Positions 22,932 through 33,706 of a DNA stretch of 64,000 bases are shown here, in pieces (position 1 is the stretch's first letter; every line of letters begins with the position of its first letter). The notes below the pieces were generated by a model. The model did no database searches. It saw only the letters and a list, made by a program, of their open reading frames with translations, and was not told where the DNA came from. Position numbers and translations under genes: made by a program. Origin of the DNA: [Phialemoniopsis] sp. UDSM-2020 (lineage: Eukaryota > Ascomycota > Sordariomycetes > Thyridiales > Thyridiaceae); NCBI GenBank assembly GCA_018873225.1, contig JAEILZ010000003.1, positions 4,774,001-4,838,000 of the forward strand, read 5' to 3'.

Positions 22932-24988
22932 ATGTCTCAGCAAATCGCGTCCGAGGCGTCGCGTAAGGATGGCGACCAGATCTCTCCTGTCGTCCAACTG
23001 TAAGGAAGGGTCCAAGACCATGACAACACATACCTTGCAGAGACCAATTGCTGACTCTTGGCCTTTTTTTTTTTTTGGTAGTGAGGACGACACGACCAAA
23101 GGCGAAGTTGTCGACAAGCCGATATACACCAAACCAAAGCCCGAGAGCATCGCCGGCTTGAGCGATGAGGAACTCGCCGCGATGGAGAAAAAGATGGTTC
23201 GCAAGGTCGATCTCGTGGTAATGTGAGTCTGAACACGATCAACAGCAGAGATACAAACAATGCTGATAGGTACAGGCCAATTATTGGCATTCTCTACATC
23301 CTGAATTGTGAGTAATCTCGATCTCTCTGTCATATCGGAGAAGGCATGTATGCATGTGAGACTGATCGACTGACCGACTGACTACAGATGTCGACCGTTC
23401 CGGCTTGGCCGCTACCCACGTCTATGGCATCACCGAGGACCTTAACATGACTGAGACCGACTTCGCCACCGCTATCTCTATCTTGTTCGGTAGGTCCTTG
23501 CATGACAACTATTGAAGCCGGAGGCTTGCTAACACCTTAACCATAGTCAGTTACATTCCGATGCAATTTCCGAGTAACATCCTGGTCTCCCGTATCCCTC
23601 GTCCCGGTCTATGTGAGTCTCGGCCTTTTCCTCAGAATGCAAAGAGGATACCTCGGCTGATAATGATTCCAGATATTTGCTGCATGGCTGTCCTCTGGGG
23701 TGCTGTCTCAGCCTGTACCGCTGCTGTGAGAACCAAAGAAGCACTCTACGCCGTTCGAGTTGTTCTCGGTATCGCCGAGGCGGCTTACTTCCCTGGCGCT
23801 GTGAGTATCACAGGAACCGACTTGAATAAAAAATCAACTGACAACCTCTCTCTTCGCAGCTCTACTTCCTATCAGCATGGTACAAAAAGGAAGAACTCGC
23901 CAAGCGCATCGGCGGAGTCTTCATGTTCCAAGCCCTCGGCCAAGCCCTCGGCGGCTTCATCGCAGCCGCTTGCTTGACACTTGAGGGCAAGCACGGCATC
24001 GCCGGCTGGCGCTGGCTCTTCATCGTCGAGGGCGTCGTGACCGTCGGCCTCGGCAGCGTCTTCGCCATGATCATGCCCGAGTTCCCGCACAACGCGCGCC
24101 TGCTCGACCCGCAGCAGCGCGACCTCGCCGTGTGACGCCTCGAGAACGAGCGCGGCTCCGCCGAGGTGCACGAGGAGGCGACGGCCTGGGAGGGCCTCCG
24201 GGCCGCCGTCTCGGACAAGAAGCTCTGGCTGCTCGTCTGGTGCGGCGGCATGGGCCAGGCCATGGGCTCCGTGTTCAACTTCTTCCCTTCCATCATCGCG
24301 TCGCTCAAGTTTGGCAAGTACGAGAGCTTGTTGCTCACTGTGCCTCCGTATGTTGTTGCCATGATTGGATACTACATCTGCTCGTTCCTATCGGATGTAA
24401 GCCTCACCCTTTTGTTCCTGCTTAGTATCTCTTTGTCTTTTACTAACCCCTCGTCCAGCGATATAACAAAATTTACATCATTATCATTGTGAACCTCATT
24501 GCATCAACTCCAGTCTACATCCTCGGCATGCTTGCTCCCAACACAGGATCTCGCTACTTCGCCATGTGCCTGATGCCAGTTGTCTCTGGTGAGTCTTCAA
24601 CAACAACAGCCCACTTAGCAGTCGTACTGACACTCCTGGATACACAGTCGCCCCGCAGGTCATGCTTTACAAGACCAACGGCATCCACATGGCACGGCCA
24701 GCCACAAAGCGGGCGCTGGGCATGGCCCTGATCAATGGTCTTGGTGGGCTTTCCAACGTGTGGACCTCCTACCTGTGGAAGGATGGCGGCCCGCAGTACT
24801 ACAAGGCCTTTGGTACTCTTCTAGCCTGCGGTATCGTCTTCCTGATCTCCATCACAGGCTACAAGTTCTGGGTTCGCCGGCTTAACAAGAAGCTCAGTGG
24901 GACTACGACCCAGCAGGCCGACGTTATGCGCAAGCACCACGTATCTCAGGAACAGGTGGATATGGGCTGGCGGTATGAAGGCTACTAA
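22932..24988 (+). pseudogene. MFS anion:cation symporter, Dal5-like, with in-frame TGA
   Basis: Nine exons (22932-22999, 23082-23222, 23276-23307, 23388-23489, 23547-23612, 23673-23800, 23860-24396, 24459-24588, 24648-24988) join in phase to 515 codons including the stop. The order of motifs fits the Dal5/allantoate permease family: NYVDRSGLAATHVYGI, LYFLSAWYKKEELAKRIG, GKHGIAGWRWLFIVEG, and near the end RPATKRALGMALINGLGGLSN. At codon 271 (24133-24135) the frame reads TGA, between QQRDLAV and RLENERG. Everything after it is well preserved, so this is a point mutation, an assembly error or a readthrough site. Translation stopping there would leave 270 residues, about half the transporter. The second intron contains a run of 13 T before its acceptor. 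Confidence 0.8.
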
Positions 24989-25161
24989 TTAGTCTGAGGA
25001 AAACCTGGGTGGCATGAACAGAGGCTGAGCTCGAATCAAACAGGTCGGGATATGATGATGGGATCAATCAATGCCACGCACGCTACAATTTAGCACCAGC
25101 CTGTCTTGTCCATAGTTAATTACAACGAAGATCATTGGGAGTTCGGTACGATGACTTCGAG

Positions 25162-26680
25162 CTACTCATCCGATGCCAGTCGTGTCAGCTCCGTTTCTAC
25201 ATTATTCCATTGCGCAGGGGTGAAGCAGCCCTGGATCCGCTGACCTCCCTCATGGTCTTTGGCATGAATGACAAATATTCGCGATGCTGTTGCCTCGTTC
25301 AATTCAGTAACGTCAACCAGTACCGGCTTGCCCACAGACGCGGCCCCAGTCTTTGCCTTGACCACAGCGGGAGCAAAGTCCACTGCTTCCATGACCCGCG
25401 CTTTGGTCCAGTTCGTAAAGACAAGCAGCATGGCGCGAGGGCTCGTCGCAGCGATCGGTTCCAAGGCCCTCGTCCTTCGGTTGTGCGCCGCAGATCTCAG
25501 AGCAGCTATGGTCTGGGCCTCGGTGGTCTGTGTCTCGATGGACTGGCGGAACTGCAGGGCCGCTTCTCCCAGGGGTTTGCTCACGGCAGCTCCTGCTGTG
25601 GTGAGGGTGTAAAAGAGGTGGGATAAATTCTGGACATAAGCCCCTGTGACTTTGACGATGGAGTCGGGGAGACGAGTCCGAACTTCAAAAGCGCCCATGA
25701 TGGAGACTGGACGAGACGCCGAACTGCCCATGCAGGTCAGACGAGAGCCCCACGCCATGATGATGTCTCCGTCGCTAATGAAGCGCGAACCCTTCTCACC
25801 CACTGGCAGCGTAGCTTCGGCTTCGGCTCGGAGCTTGGCAAATGCCTTTGCTGGTAGGTAGATCGCACGCCGTTGAGGCTTTGGATTGCGGATCATGTCG
25901 ATGATGAAGCATATGACAAATATGATCATGCCGATTGTGCTGAGCAGGTAGTCTCTCATGACATATGGTTCGCAATCCTCCTCCTTCATCTCGACCAGCT
26001 TCTGTATTGGATCGTCTCTGTAGTCGAGGAACTCTTCAACCTCCTTTTCACGTCCTGCAAGAACAAGAGACCAGTTCTTGAGCAGGCACTTGATTCCCGC
26101 CACATCACTGATCGAGTGTCGCCAGAAAATGCTGACGGCCGTAGCATCATCAAAGGACCAGATATCAAGTCCGAATGGCGGTAGCTCGTCCAAATACACT
26201 TGATCTTTGATCTGCTCGTCCTCCACATTGTGGAAAAGATCTCCCATGACGGGTTGAATTGATGGATGGGAGCTACTACCCGGCAACTGTGACGCCAAAG
26301 GATGCTCACGCCTTGGCATTGGGGCCACAGTATGTCTGTACCGAAAGGCTGGCCGTTGAGCAGTGAATTCGCTGGGCACATGGATCTCCATCCTGCCTTT
26401 ATCCTGCGCGTGTCTCAGTCTAGCCCATCCAGTCCGTGATGATGAAGACTTTACCTACATTCTTCCGTAATCTACCACCAAGTTTCTTCCAGCCGCCGAT
26501 TTCAAGCAGGCGTGTCAAAGAATCCTTCAACAGCTCAGCGTCCAGCACGTCATCGAACAGGAGGGTCATCTTGAGCACATAGCCAAGCGAAGGATCCGAA
26601 TCGTCGACCGCAAACGACTGGATCACATCGTCGGTCGGGATCCGCCGGAGTTGGACGCCATTTCCAAAAGGCCAGACCAT
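25162..26680 (-). CDS. BAHD-like acyltransferase (transferase family)
   Basis: Two exons (26680-26459 and 26403-25162) give 487 aa; splicing AAT to GAT gives RLRKNDKGRMEIHV across the junction. The catalytic HXXXD motif is present as HSISD after SIFWR. The N-terminal part has GGWKKLGGRLRKN, typical of fungal transferase-family proteins related to trichothecene acetyltransferases. A hydrophobic segment (LLSTIGMIIFVICFIIDMI) in the middle suggests membrane association, as in related proteins. The DFGWG motif near the C-terminus is not conserved; VDFAPAVV lies in that area. Members transfer acyl groups from CoA to alcohols or amines of natural products. It converges with the damaged MFS gene. 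Substrate unknown. Confidence 0.8.
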
Positions 26681-26880
26681 CGTTATTGGTTGTTCTGAAG
26701 CGATATCTTCTTTGCTAGGAGCATCTCTTTCGTTTAATTAAGGGCAGAATCGTAAAGGGGTCGTTGAAAAGCTTTGGCTGATGCCGCATCGCTTGTTATC
26801 TTAGTGCTGACGCTTCCCTCGACGCGCAACGCGAACCCACTTTGTCAGACCAAAATGCGCTTTAGGAAGTACAACGATCC

Positions 26881-27438
26881 ACTTGGTACTTCCAACCATC
26901 TTCCAGAAGCTGCGCAGCATCGTTCTAGACGATTTCGGTCCGTACGAGAGGCCCAGAAATATCACCTTTTCCGGTCTGAAAGCCTGCCGATACTTGCACG
27001 CCTGTATAAACGAGACGCTCCGCCGCAACTCTCTCGTCCCCGTGAATGGCCGTGCCGCCGTCAAGGACACGACGCTGCCCCGTGGCGGACGGCCTGAGCC
27101 CAGTCTACGTCAGGAAAGGCCAGGCGGTATTGTACTCGACGCACGTCACCCAGCGCTCGAAGGAGTACTGGGGTGTGGATGCGGATGACTTCAGACCGGA
27201 GCGGTGGGAAGGCCTGAGGCACGGGTGGGAGTACCTGCCGTTCAGCGGGGGCCCGCGGATCTGCATCGGGCAGCAACTTGCGCTGACCGAGGCAGCCTAC
27301 ATCGTTGTCAGACTGCTACAGCGTTTTGACACCATGGAAGGCGTCGACGTTCGAGAGAGAGAGCGGTTTGCCCTAGGCCTGACGAGCGCACCCGCGGATC
27401 CGATCAAGATCAAATTCCACAGGCAAAAGCGTGTATGA
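26881..27438 (+). pseudogene. 3' fragment of a CYP52-like cytochrome P450
   Basis: Only the C-terminal third of a P450 is present. The first part (frame of 26883) has IFQKLRSIVLDDFGP and the K-helix [19 protein letters not shown]. The reading frame then shifts near 27076-27090, and the second part has the PERW region ([12 protein letters not shown]) and the heme-binding loop [20 protein letters not shown], with the axial Cys intact, to a stop at 27438. The motif style resembles CYP52-type fatty-acid/alkane hydroxylases. No upstream two-thirds, I-helix or start was found, so this is a truncated relic. Its neighbours suggest it once belonged to the same cluster. Confidence 0.8.
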
Positions 27439-27507
27439 GGCGTGAGCTCGAAGGCGATAGAGCGAGAGTGTATCAGCCCTCGAGCCTTCTGATTCTTCTC
27501 CTCTAGG

Positions 27508-29298
27508 CTAAGCGAAGTTTGGGACCCAAGGCGCTGTCTGGATAACACTTTGTAGCTTGAGGTTGTAGGGCAGACTCAGATGAGGACCAAGATCGTCATA
27601 GTTCCAAACCGCCTCGAGAAGCCCTTGAACAGAGTCTAAGTGTCCCGATTCAGTTCCTTGACTTGACCTTGAGATTGTCTGCAAAATGCTCATCCGCTGT
27701 AGATCGGTCGACGCTTCGCAACCAATGATAAACAAAGGCCAAGGTGTTTCGCAAATTGACATGTAGTTGAGGACTTTCAATCCGTGGCTGACCAGAGCTT
27801 GGTGTGATGGCTCAGTTCCGTCATAGCCTAGTGTCGAGCGATTGATGTAAAGCAACCCTGCGATACAGTATAGAAGTGTAGTATGCGGTAGAGAGTGAGG
27901 CTCGGGCATGATTGCCGATTTTGAGAGTGCGGACAGCTCTCGACGTAGCCGTGACTCCACTGCGAGAACCTTCTGTCGTTGAGGTTCTGAAGCCTGCGGT
28001 AGTAATGCAACATCAAGCACTTCCGATATGCCTTCCAGAATGCCGAACGAGCAGCCAATAGCCTGGGGGTTCTGGGAAGTACCTTGTTAGGATTCTTCAG
28101 AAAGCTTGGAAGGGGAAAACTCGGAGATAACAGAGACGAGGAGCACACAATACCTTTGCAGCTGAGACCTCTGGGTACTGGTGCAAATACTTGGCCGACT
28201 TCTCGCGACAGACGCCCAAGCGCGGATCATCCTTCCAGTACATCTGCCCAAATTGCGCCAGGGTTTCGTGATAGTGAATCCAACTGAAAATAGTCTCTCG
28301 ACCTTCGGCATTGACCTTCTGGGTTGCAATCTTGGACTGTAGAATCTGTTTGACGCCGCACAGGTATACCGCCCAAGCCGTTGAAGTCGATGCGTGTATA
28401 GTCTATGTTCTTGGTAAGCTGGATTCACGTACTTGGTATTGAACGACACGCCTACCTCATACAGGTAGAGAAGCATGCTAGCAACGAGGTTGCTGATGGC
28501 TACCTGGATCGAGCTGTCTGGATCCAGAGAGGCACGAAGCAAGGAGGTCGCCCTCAGCTTGTACACTGAGGCCTGTTGATCGCCCCATAGATGCAGACAT
28601 GTAAGGGCTAATATGCTATTCAACACTGCTTTCGAGGATGGCAAGGAGTCGGACAGTGCAATCCTGAAGAGGAAGTGGCTCAGAGGCCCTAAAGGGGTGG
28701 TCAAGAGGAAACGATGGCCATTTTGCGTATCTGAAAACGCGAGTCAACATCGGCCTCAAGGGTTCAAGTTATGCATGCGTACAATAATAAAGTAAACGCG
28801 ACTCATCTTGATTTACCAGCGACAGAGAGGTGGTTTTCGGGGCTGGAAGTTCGAAGAGTCTAGGGTTCGATGGCGAGGGCTCTATTTCTCCTTAACAGAC
28901 CGCATAATGCAGGGGGCATTACGAGTAGCTCACCTTTGACGATTCCACCAAAGACATCATACCAGGAGGATATATGCCAGGTATGCATGTTTACAAAGAA
29001 CCGGCCGCCGTGTCTTCCGCGGTGGTGGACCAGGGTACGGGTGTTCGCAAGCGGAGTGTCAGCTACTATGGCTCTCTTCCTGTCCCCGACTCTGGGCCAG
29101 GACAGGCGAAGTCCGTACCCCTGGCATTTCCGATTCGCTTTGGCGCAGTTTGCACAGCTCGGCGACCCCAAGTCACATCGGATCCGCCGGTCTGCATGTA
29201 GCGGTTGCATCAGCCTCTGCCGTTTCTTGGTATGAAATCAGTGTGTACTTACCTCGGCAGGTCCCGCAGGACCTTCTGAGATTGTGAGTATGAGCCAT
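27508..29298 (-). CDS. Zn2Cys6 transcription factor with Fungal_trans_2-type domain
   Basis: Five exons (29298-29253, 29191-28934, 28730-28456, 28402-28154, 28071-27508) give 463 aa in consistent phase. The first intron splits the Zn2Cys6 cluster: RRSCGTCR in exon 1, then DRRIRCDLGSPSCANCAKAN and RKC in exon 2. The rest matches the Fungal_trans_2 regulatory domain, with LLRASLDP, STAWAVYLCGVKQILQS, FSWIHYHETLAQ and PPWPLFI-like ETPWPLFIIGCEA. The third intron is long for this window (203 nt) and I found no in-phase exon inside it. It lies beside the P450 relic and acyltransferase, so it may be the cluster regulator; this is inference. Confidence 0.82.
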
Positions 29299-29970
29299 AG
29301 GAGAGAAGTCGTCCCTCCGAACCGTCAATGAATGAAAGTCGATGCGACAGGTTCCTGAGAAGCGGTGCAGGTCGCAAGTATTCGCGATTGAACGAAGTCA
29401 GTGAAGTCAATATGTGGATTAATAATCGACTGATTTCGGCTTAGCTTCTCCAAACCTCGGTAGCGTCACGCCAATCTCGCGGATTTTCGCCTCGACAAAA
29501 CGGGGATCCAATCATATCGCAGGAAACAGCCTGACTCGGACGACATCCAAGCTAAGCCCTTGCACTCACGCTCCAACACTACTCTCGCGCAGTCTTTCTT
29601 ATGTCGAACAGCTATCCAATCCCGTCGTGTCTGTCGTCCGAATTGGTGCGAGTTGTCCATGACAAAAGACAGTTGATTTACACCGTTTCTAGCATCACTT
29701 ACAAAGCATCGTCACAAGCCCATGTAAATGAGACCGATGATGATTCCAGCGGGCGTATCAGTATTTTTGCTCGTTTGTCAGCTTCTCGTATTCGAATCTC
29801 ATGGTAGGTCTGCGACGATGCAGAAGTCAGAAGCCAATGGTATAAATGGTCTCAAGCTGGCCAGCCGATAGACAGGCGATAATGTTCGCTTTCCGACAAA
29901 CGCACCTTTGAGAGCTGCTTGCATGCACATACTTTGTGATAAATCATCGAGAAAGAACACATAACACAAC
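29299..29970. other. Divergent promoter region
   Basis: It separates the start codons of the Zn2Cys6 gene (minus) and the SDR gene (plus). The CCAAT/TATA pair listed separately lies near the SDR end. Nothing else was recognised. Confidence 0.55.
29834..29847 (+). promoter_or_regulatory. CCAAT box and TATA box of the SDR gene
   Basis: CCAAT (29834-29838) is followed directly by TATAAAT (29841-29847), 124 bp before the SDR ATG. The spacing to the start codon is normal for a fungal core promoter, although a CCAAT so close to a TATA box is unusual. Confidence 0.45.
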
Positions 29971-31154
29971 ATGGGGGCAAAGTGGAATCCTCACAGCGAC
30001 ATTCTTAACCTGACGGGAAAGATAGCTGTTGTTACAGGCGCCAAGTATGTTCTATGAAAGATTCGAACTAAACTGACCCAACTAACTCGAGGGGCAAGTT
30101 CAGGCATAGGTCTGTACACAGCCCTGCATCTGGCTCTGAAGGGTACAAAAGTCTACATGGGCGCAAGAAGCAAGGCAAAAGCCGAGCGAGCTCGGGAACA
30201 GATACTATCTCTCCACCCCACTATTGCGAGAGATCAACTCCCATGGCTTGATGTCGACCTCAGTAGACTTGAAAGTGTCGTGGATGCGGTCGAGAATCTG
30301 AAGTCGAAAGAGGACAAAGTTGACATCCTCAGTATGCCTTGCTAAGCCTCTCGCTCACTGATTAGCGCTAACTCATGATACAAGTCAACAATGCAGGCGT
30401 GGCGACCAAGGATGTCGAGTTGACAGATGCAGGTTGGGAGATGGCAATGGCAGTAGGGTATGTTCACTTGCCAATCATGCCGCAGTATAGCATGCTGACG
30501 CGAGCGATGTGTAGGCATGTAGGTCATTTCGTTCTCATAAACGGCCTTCTACCGCTCCTCAAGAAGGCCGCCGCCGAGAGAGATGCAGATGTGCGAGTTG
30601 TGACGGTTTCGTCAAGCGCGCATTTCGTGTTCCTGCCATCGGACTACGAGTTCAATTTCTCGGACCCAGGCTTTCTGGCCGGCAAGCTTCCATATGAGCC
30701 CTGGAAGTATCGTTTCCTACAGAAGCCGATGTTCAACATCAGTCTGCTGCACTACAGCATGGCGAAGCTAGCAAATGTCTTGTTCGCCCAGGAACTGCAA
30801 CGACGTCTCGACAGCCTCGGCGTTCCAATCACGTCGCTGTCGGTCAATCCGGGCGCAGTGAGAAGCGACGGCGGCGTCAATGTTTTCGCCAAGCCTCTTC
30901 AGCTTGTCATGAAACACGTCATGGTCAGCCTTGACGAAGGATCATTCACCACGCTCTTCGCTGCAACTGCACCGGAAGTGTGGCAGAAGCCGGAAGTATA
31001 CAAAGGCAAGTATTTGGACCTGGGAGGGAGAGTGCAAGAGCCGCACCCGGTAGCAAAGGACGAACGCCAGGTGCGAGAACTTTGGGATACTACGACGAAG
31101 GAGGTGAACAAGTACTTGTCTGATCATGGGCTGGACCCGCTACATGAACTGTAA
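29971..31154 (+). CDS. Short-chain dehydrogenase/reductase
   Basis: Four exons (29971-30044, 30099-30331, 30385-30457, 30515-31154) give 339 aa. The cofactor-binding TGANSGIG spans residues 22-29 and is split by the first intron; NNAG follows in exon 3, VSSSAH carries the catalytic Ser region, and YSMAK is the catalytic Tyr-Lys pair. The proline-glycine motif NPGAV follows, as in classical SDRs. It resembles retinol-dehydrogenase/WW-domain-oxidoreductase-like fungal SDRs; substrate unknown. The third intron (57 nt) has no stop in frame, so its retention would add 19 residues to an otherwise open protein. Confidence 0.9.
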
Positions 31155-31276
31155 TGAGTATTTGACACTGCTAGCATTGTGATACGTCTTCACTTATGGA
31201 GGCAGGTCATTGACTACCCAGGTACTAAGACAGTCATGATTTCATTGCGAAGCTTAGTGCTCGCTAGGTACTTTGC

Positions 31277-32533
31277 TCAAGCGCACTGCTCTGTTTCAAT
31301 ACGTATGGTCTCCGCATACCATCGATTTCTGATCGACCCTTTCGGACGATCTCTCATCTCCGTTAGAATCAGCTCGGGTATGGCATTGAAACGACTCCAG
31401 CCAGGATCGTCGAGAGAGCGACAACTTCCAAGTCGATGATAGGTCGTCAAACGTAGCTTCCACTTTCCCTCACTGGGCCGGTCCATGAATGGTTGCTCGA
31501 ATGCTACTCCCAAGTGCACCTCGTAGTCCATGAAGCAATGACGGCAAGAGCCAGTAGCCAGGCCCCCTCCCATTACCATCTCAAGCCTCAGAGCGTCTAG
31601 AATGGTCCTTTCGTGACCAAAACCTTTGGCCAGGTATTTGTGAGTACACATCGGTAGGCATATCCCTTCCAGCACCATCTGGAGCCGGTAAGAGTTCCCG
31701 GCGGCCCCGCCCTCAACGGTGTAACTACACTGGATATACAGGTCGTCATCAATGATTCTGGCCGTGCGCTCGTAGCCAAAGTCCCACAAAGAATGATCCT
31801 TATCACTCATCACAAAATCACGCGAACTCGGTCCTGTTTCCTTCTTTACGCGTTTCCACGATCTTCGGACTTCTTCTGGGAAAGAGCCAAGGGCGAGATG
31901 CTGCTCTGATAACGCAACTATCGTAGAGTCCACATTGTCGTCATCCCTCGAGAAGGGGAGGTGCTGCGGCCAGGGATGATATCTTACGTGGCTGAAGTAT
32001 CTCTGGAACTTGTAAGACTTGTTCAGATGTGATAGTGGAATGCCGTAGTTTTCCCCGAGGAAATGTCGTTGCATGACCAGGCGACATTCGAAATAGCTCC
32101 CCGCAGGACCGTGGTGGCACGTGTCATGGGCATAAGGCCCGAATTTAATGCCACCCTCTTTCCAAAGCCTCTTCCGTTCGTGGACCATTGGACGGTTGTG
32201 TTCCTTGAACATGTTAAAGTATACGGTTTCCTGGCAGTTGTGCGTGATATGTCGCTCCCAGGTGGACTTGTCGTTGGCATCCAGTCGGCAAAGTCGCGAG
32301 CAGCCCACGCAAAGAAAACGTTTGGGCCAGTTGTTCTCAAGCATTCGCAGCAATTCCGTCCACTGCCAAGGCATCATGTCAAGTTCATGGATCCCATTGG
32401 GGAATTTGAATTGATAGCGGCCCTTGCAGGTCAAGGCGAAGCAGATTCGCGATTCCAGTGGCAGGAGATCAACGATCATTTTTATGGTTTCCTCGGGCAA
32501 ATGCCGGAAGGGGGAGGACCTGGGCGTTGCCAT
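31277..32533 (-). CDS. F-box protein of unknown target
   Basis: A single exon of 418 aa. The start at 32533 is the first ATG in frame; the frame is open a little further upstream but has no other ATG before a stop. The N-terminus has a good F-box (FRHLPEETIKMIVDLLPLES and RICFALTCKGRYQF). A conserved-looking Cys motif follows (FLCVGCSRLCRL), and later CRHCFMDYEVHLGVAFEQ. The rest has no known domain. F-box proteins link targets to SCF ubiquitin ligases. Proteins of this form are common as lineage-expanded families in Sordariomycetes. Confidence 0.8.
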   Translation of the reverse strand: MATPRSSPFRHLPEETIKMIVDLLPLESRICFALTCKGRYQFKFPNGIHELDMMPWQWTELLRMLENNWPKRFLCVGCSRLCRLDANDKSTWERHITHNCQETVYFNMFKEHNRPMVHERKRLWKEGGIKFGPYAHDTCHHGPAGSYFECRLVMQRHFLGENYGIPLSHLNKSYKFQRYFSHVRYHPWPQHLPFSRDDDNVDSTIVALSEQHLALGSFPEEVRRSWKRVKKETGPSSRDFVMSDKDHSLWDFGYERTARIIDDDLYIQCSYTVEGGAAGNSYRLQMVLEGICLPMCTHKYLAKGFGHERTILDALRLEMVMGGGLATGSCRHCFMDYEVHLGVAFEQPFMDRPSEGKWKLRLTTYHRLGSCRSLDDPGWSRFNAIPELILTEMRDRPKGSIRNRWYAETIRIETEQCA

Positions 32534-32899
32534 TTTCTTTGGTGACGACTTCTCTGGCTCAGAAATGTCGGATGTTCTGGTGTGCAAGTTCTTCGTGAGC
32601 GATCGGCATCGACTGTGAGAAGGTGAGACTCAGTGCTGGTCATATGAAAAATTTGGGGACTTCATAGTCCACCTATTCTCTCTAGGTGCAAAAGAATTTG
32701 ACCTGCTTCTAAGCCCATGCAATCAAGCTGAGACCCAAAGGAGAAATAAGGTAAAACGGGTGATGCATATAAGCTTCTCAAACACTAGAGGACACAACCG
32801 TGGAAACAGGAAATCAATTCATTATACACATCAAGTGTCGACATACAATAGCAAAGCAACCACGGACGACATAAAGTGTGATCCAATAAGAAAAGATTC
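32534..32899. other. Short intergenic region
   Basis: It lies between two minus-strand genes and holds the F-box promoter and the 3' UTR of the next gene. No motif stands out. Confidence 0.5.
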
Positions 32900-33706
32900 C
32901 TAAGCAGCAGCACCACTGGTAGCCGCACTGGTCATGACGTAGACATAGTACAACTGGAGCGCAGACGTGAGCGCCGCGAGCTCCCACTCCTCGCCCATGG
33001 TACCAGTCAGCCCGCTGCCCATGAACGCGAACCGTATGGCCTTGGTCCAGCTCCACGTGGCATTCAGCGCAATGAGCGCAACCACCTCGCGCCCGTCGCT
33101 CGTGAACCCGGGGGTCTTGACCGCCGTGCTGCTCCCGCCGGCCTTGGTGTTGGGACCCTGCAGGCGCACCAGCTTGTAGCCCCACGACGAGCCCTTGGCC
33201 AGCTCCTTGATGTCGTCGCCGCGGCTCGACCGCCACTCAAACTCCTCCATCTCGCCCTTGGGCCCCACGGGCATAGTCAGCGGCACGCTCGACCGCGTGA
33301 TGGTCGCCGCCTTCATGATGATCGTCATGTCCTTGCCATCCGGGCCGAGGCGGCCGGGCAGCGTGACGACGTACTTTGTCTGGAACAGATTGGCGCCTCC
33401 GGCGGTGGCGATAATCTTGTCGTTGTCGTTGGGCCCGTCGCGGAGGATGATGGTCGGCTTCCTGCCCGTCAAGCCGCCGGAGTGCGTCTCGACGGCGAAG
33501 AGGGGATTGTCCTTGGTAGGGCCGAGGTAGAATGTCCGCGAGAGCTTCCATCTGTAGTAGCCGTTCATGGACACGGGGAACAGCTTGACTGCCGGGGCGA
33601 CCACCTGGCCCTGAGCATCTGTGTAGGGTGGAGGAGCGATAAGATCCACGTCCTGGTCGTCATAGGGCGGGGCCTCATCGCCAGCTTTGTCTTCGGAGCG
33701 ACCCAT
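32900..33706 (-). CDS. Tubby C-terminal-like / LURP-one-related protein
   Basis: A single exon of 268 aa. The N-terminal 45 residues are Pro-rich, with DEAPPYDD and IAPPPYTD; the second contains a PPxY motif that could bind WW domains of Rsp5-type ubiquitin ligases. The rest has the strand-rich pattern of fungal Tubby-C-like proteins: RTFYLGPTKDNPLFAVETH, TIILRDGPNDNDKIIATAG, MTIIMKA and EEFEWRSSRGDD. The C-terminus is mildly hydrophobic (LQLYYVYVMTSAATSGAAA). The family is linked to phospholipid-scramblase folds, but fungal members lack a known role. Confidence 0.75.
   Translation of the reverse strand: MGRSEDKAGDEAPPYDDQDVDLIAPPPYTDAQGQVVAPAVKLFPVSMNGYYRWKLSRTFYLGPTKDNPLFAVETHSGGLTGRKPTIILRDGPNDNDKIIATAGGANLFQTKYVVTLPGRLGPDGKDMTIIMKAATITRSSVPLTMPVGPKGEMEEFEWRSSRGDDIKELAKGSSWGYKLVRLQGPNTKAGGSSTAVKTPGFTSDGREVVALIALNATWSWTKAIRFAFMGSGLTGTMGEEWELAALTSALQLYYVYVMTSAATSGAAA

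Noticed and set aside
24133..24135. RIP as the cause of the transporter TGA
   Set aside because: A TGG-to-TGA change here would be in CpC context on the other strand, not CpA, and the surrounding gene shows no other RIP-like stops or AT enrichment.
28860..28925. Possible extra exon inside the long intron of the second Zn2Cys6 gene
   Set aside because: With the available splice sites it gives either a stop or the wrong phase; direct splicing from 28934 to 28730 keeps the frame.
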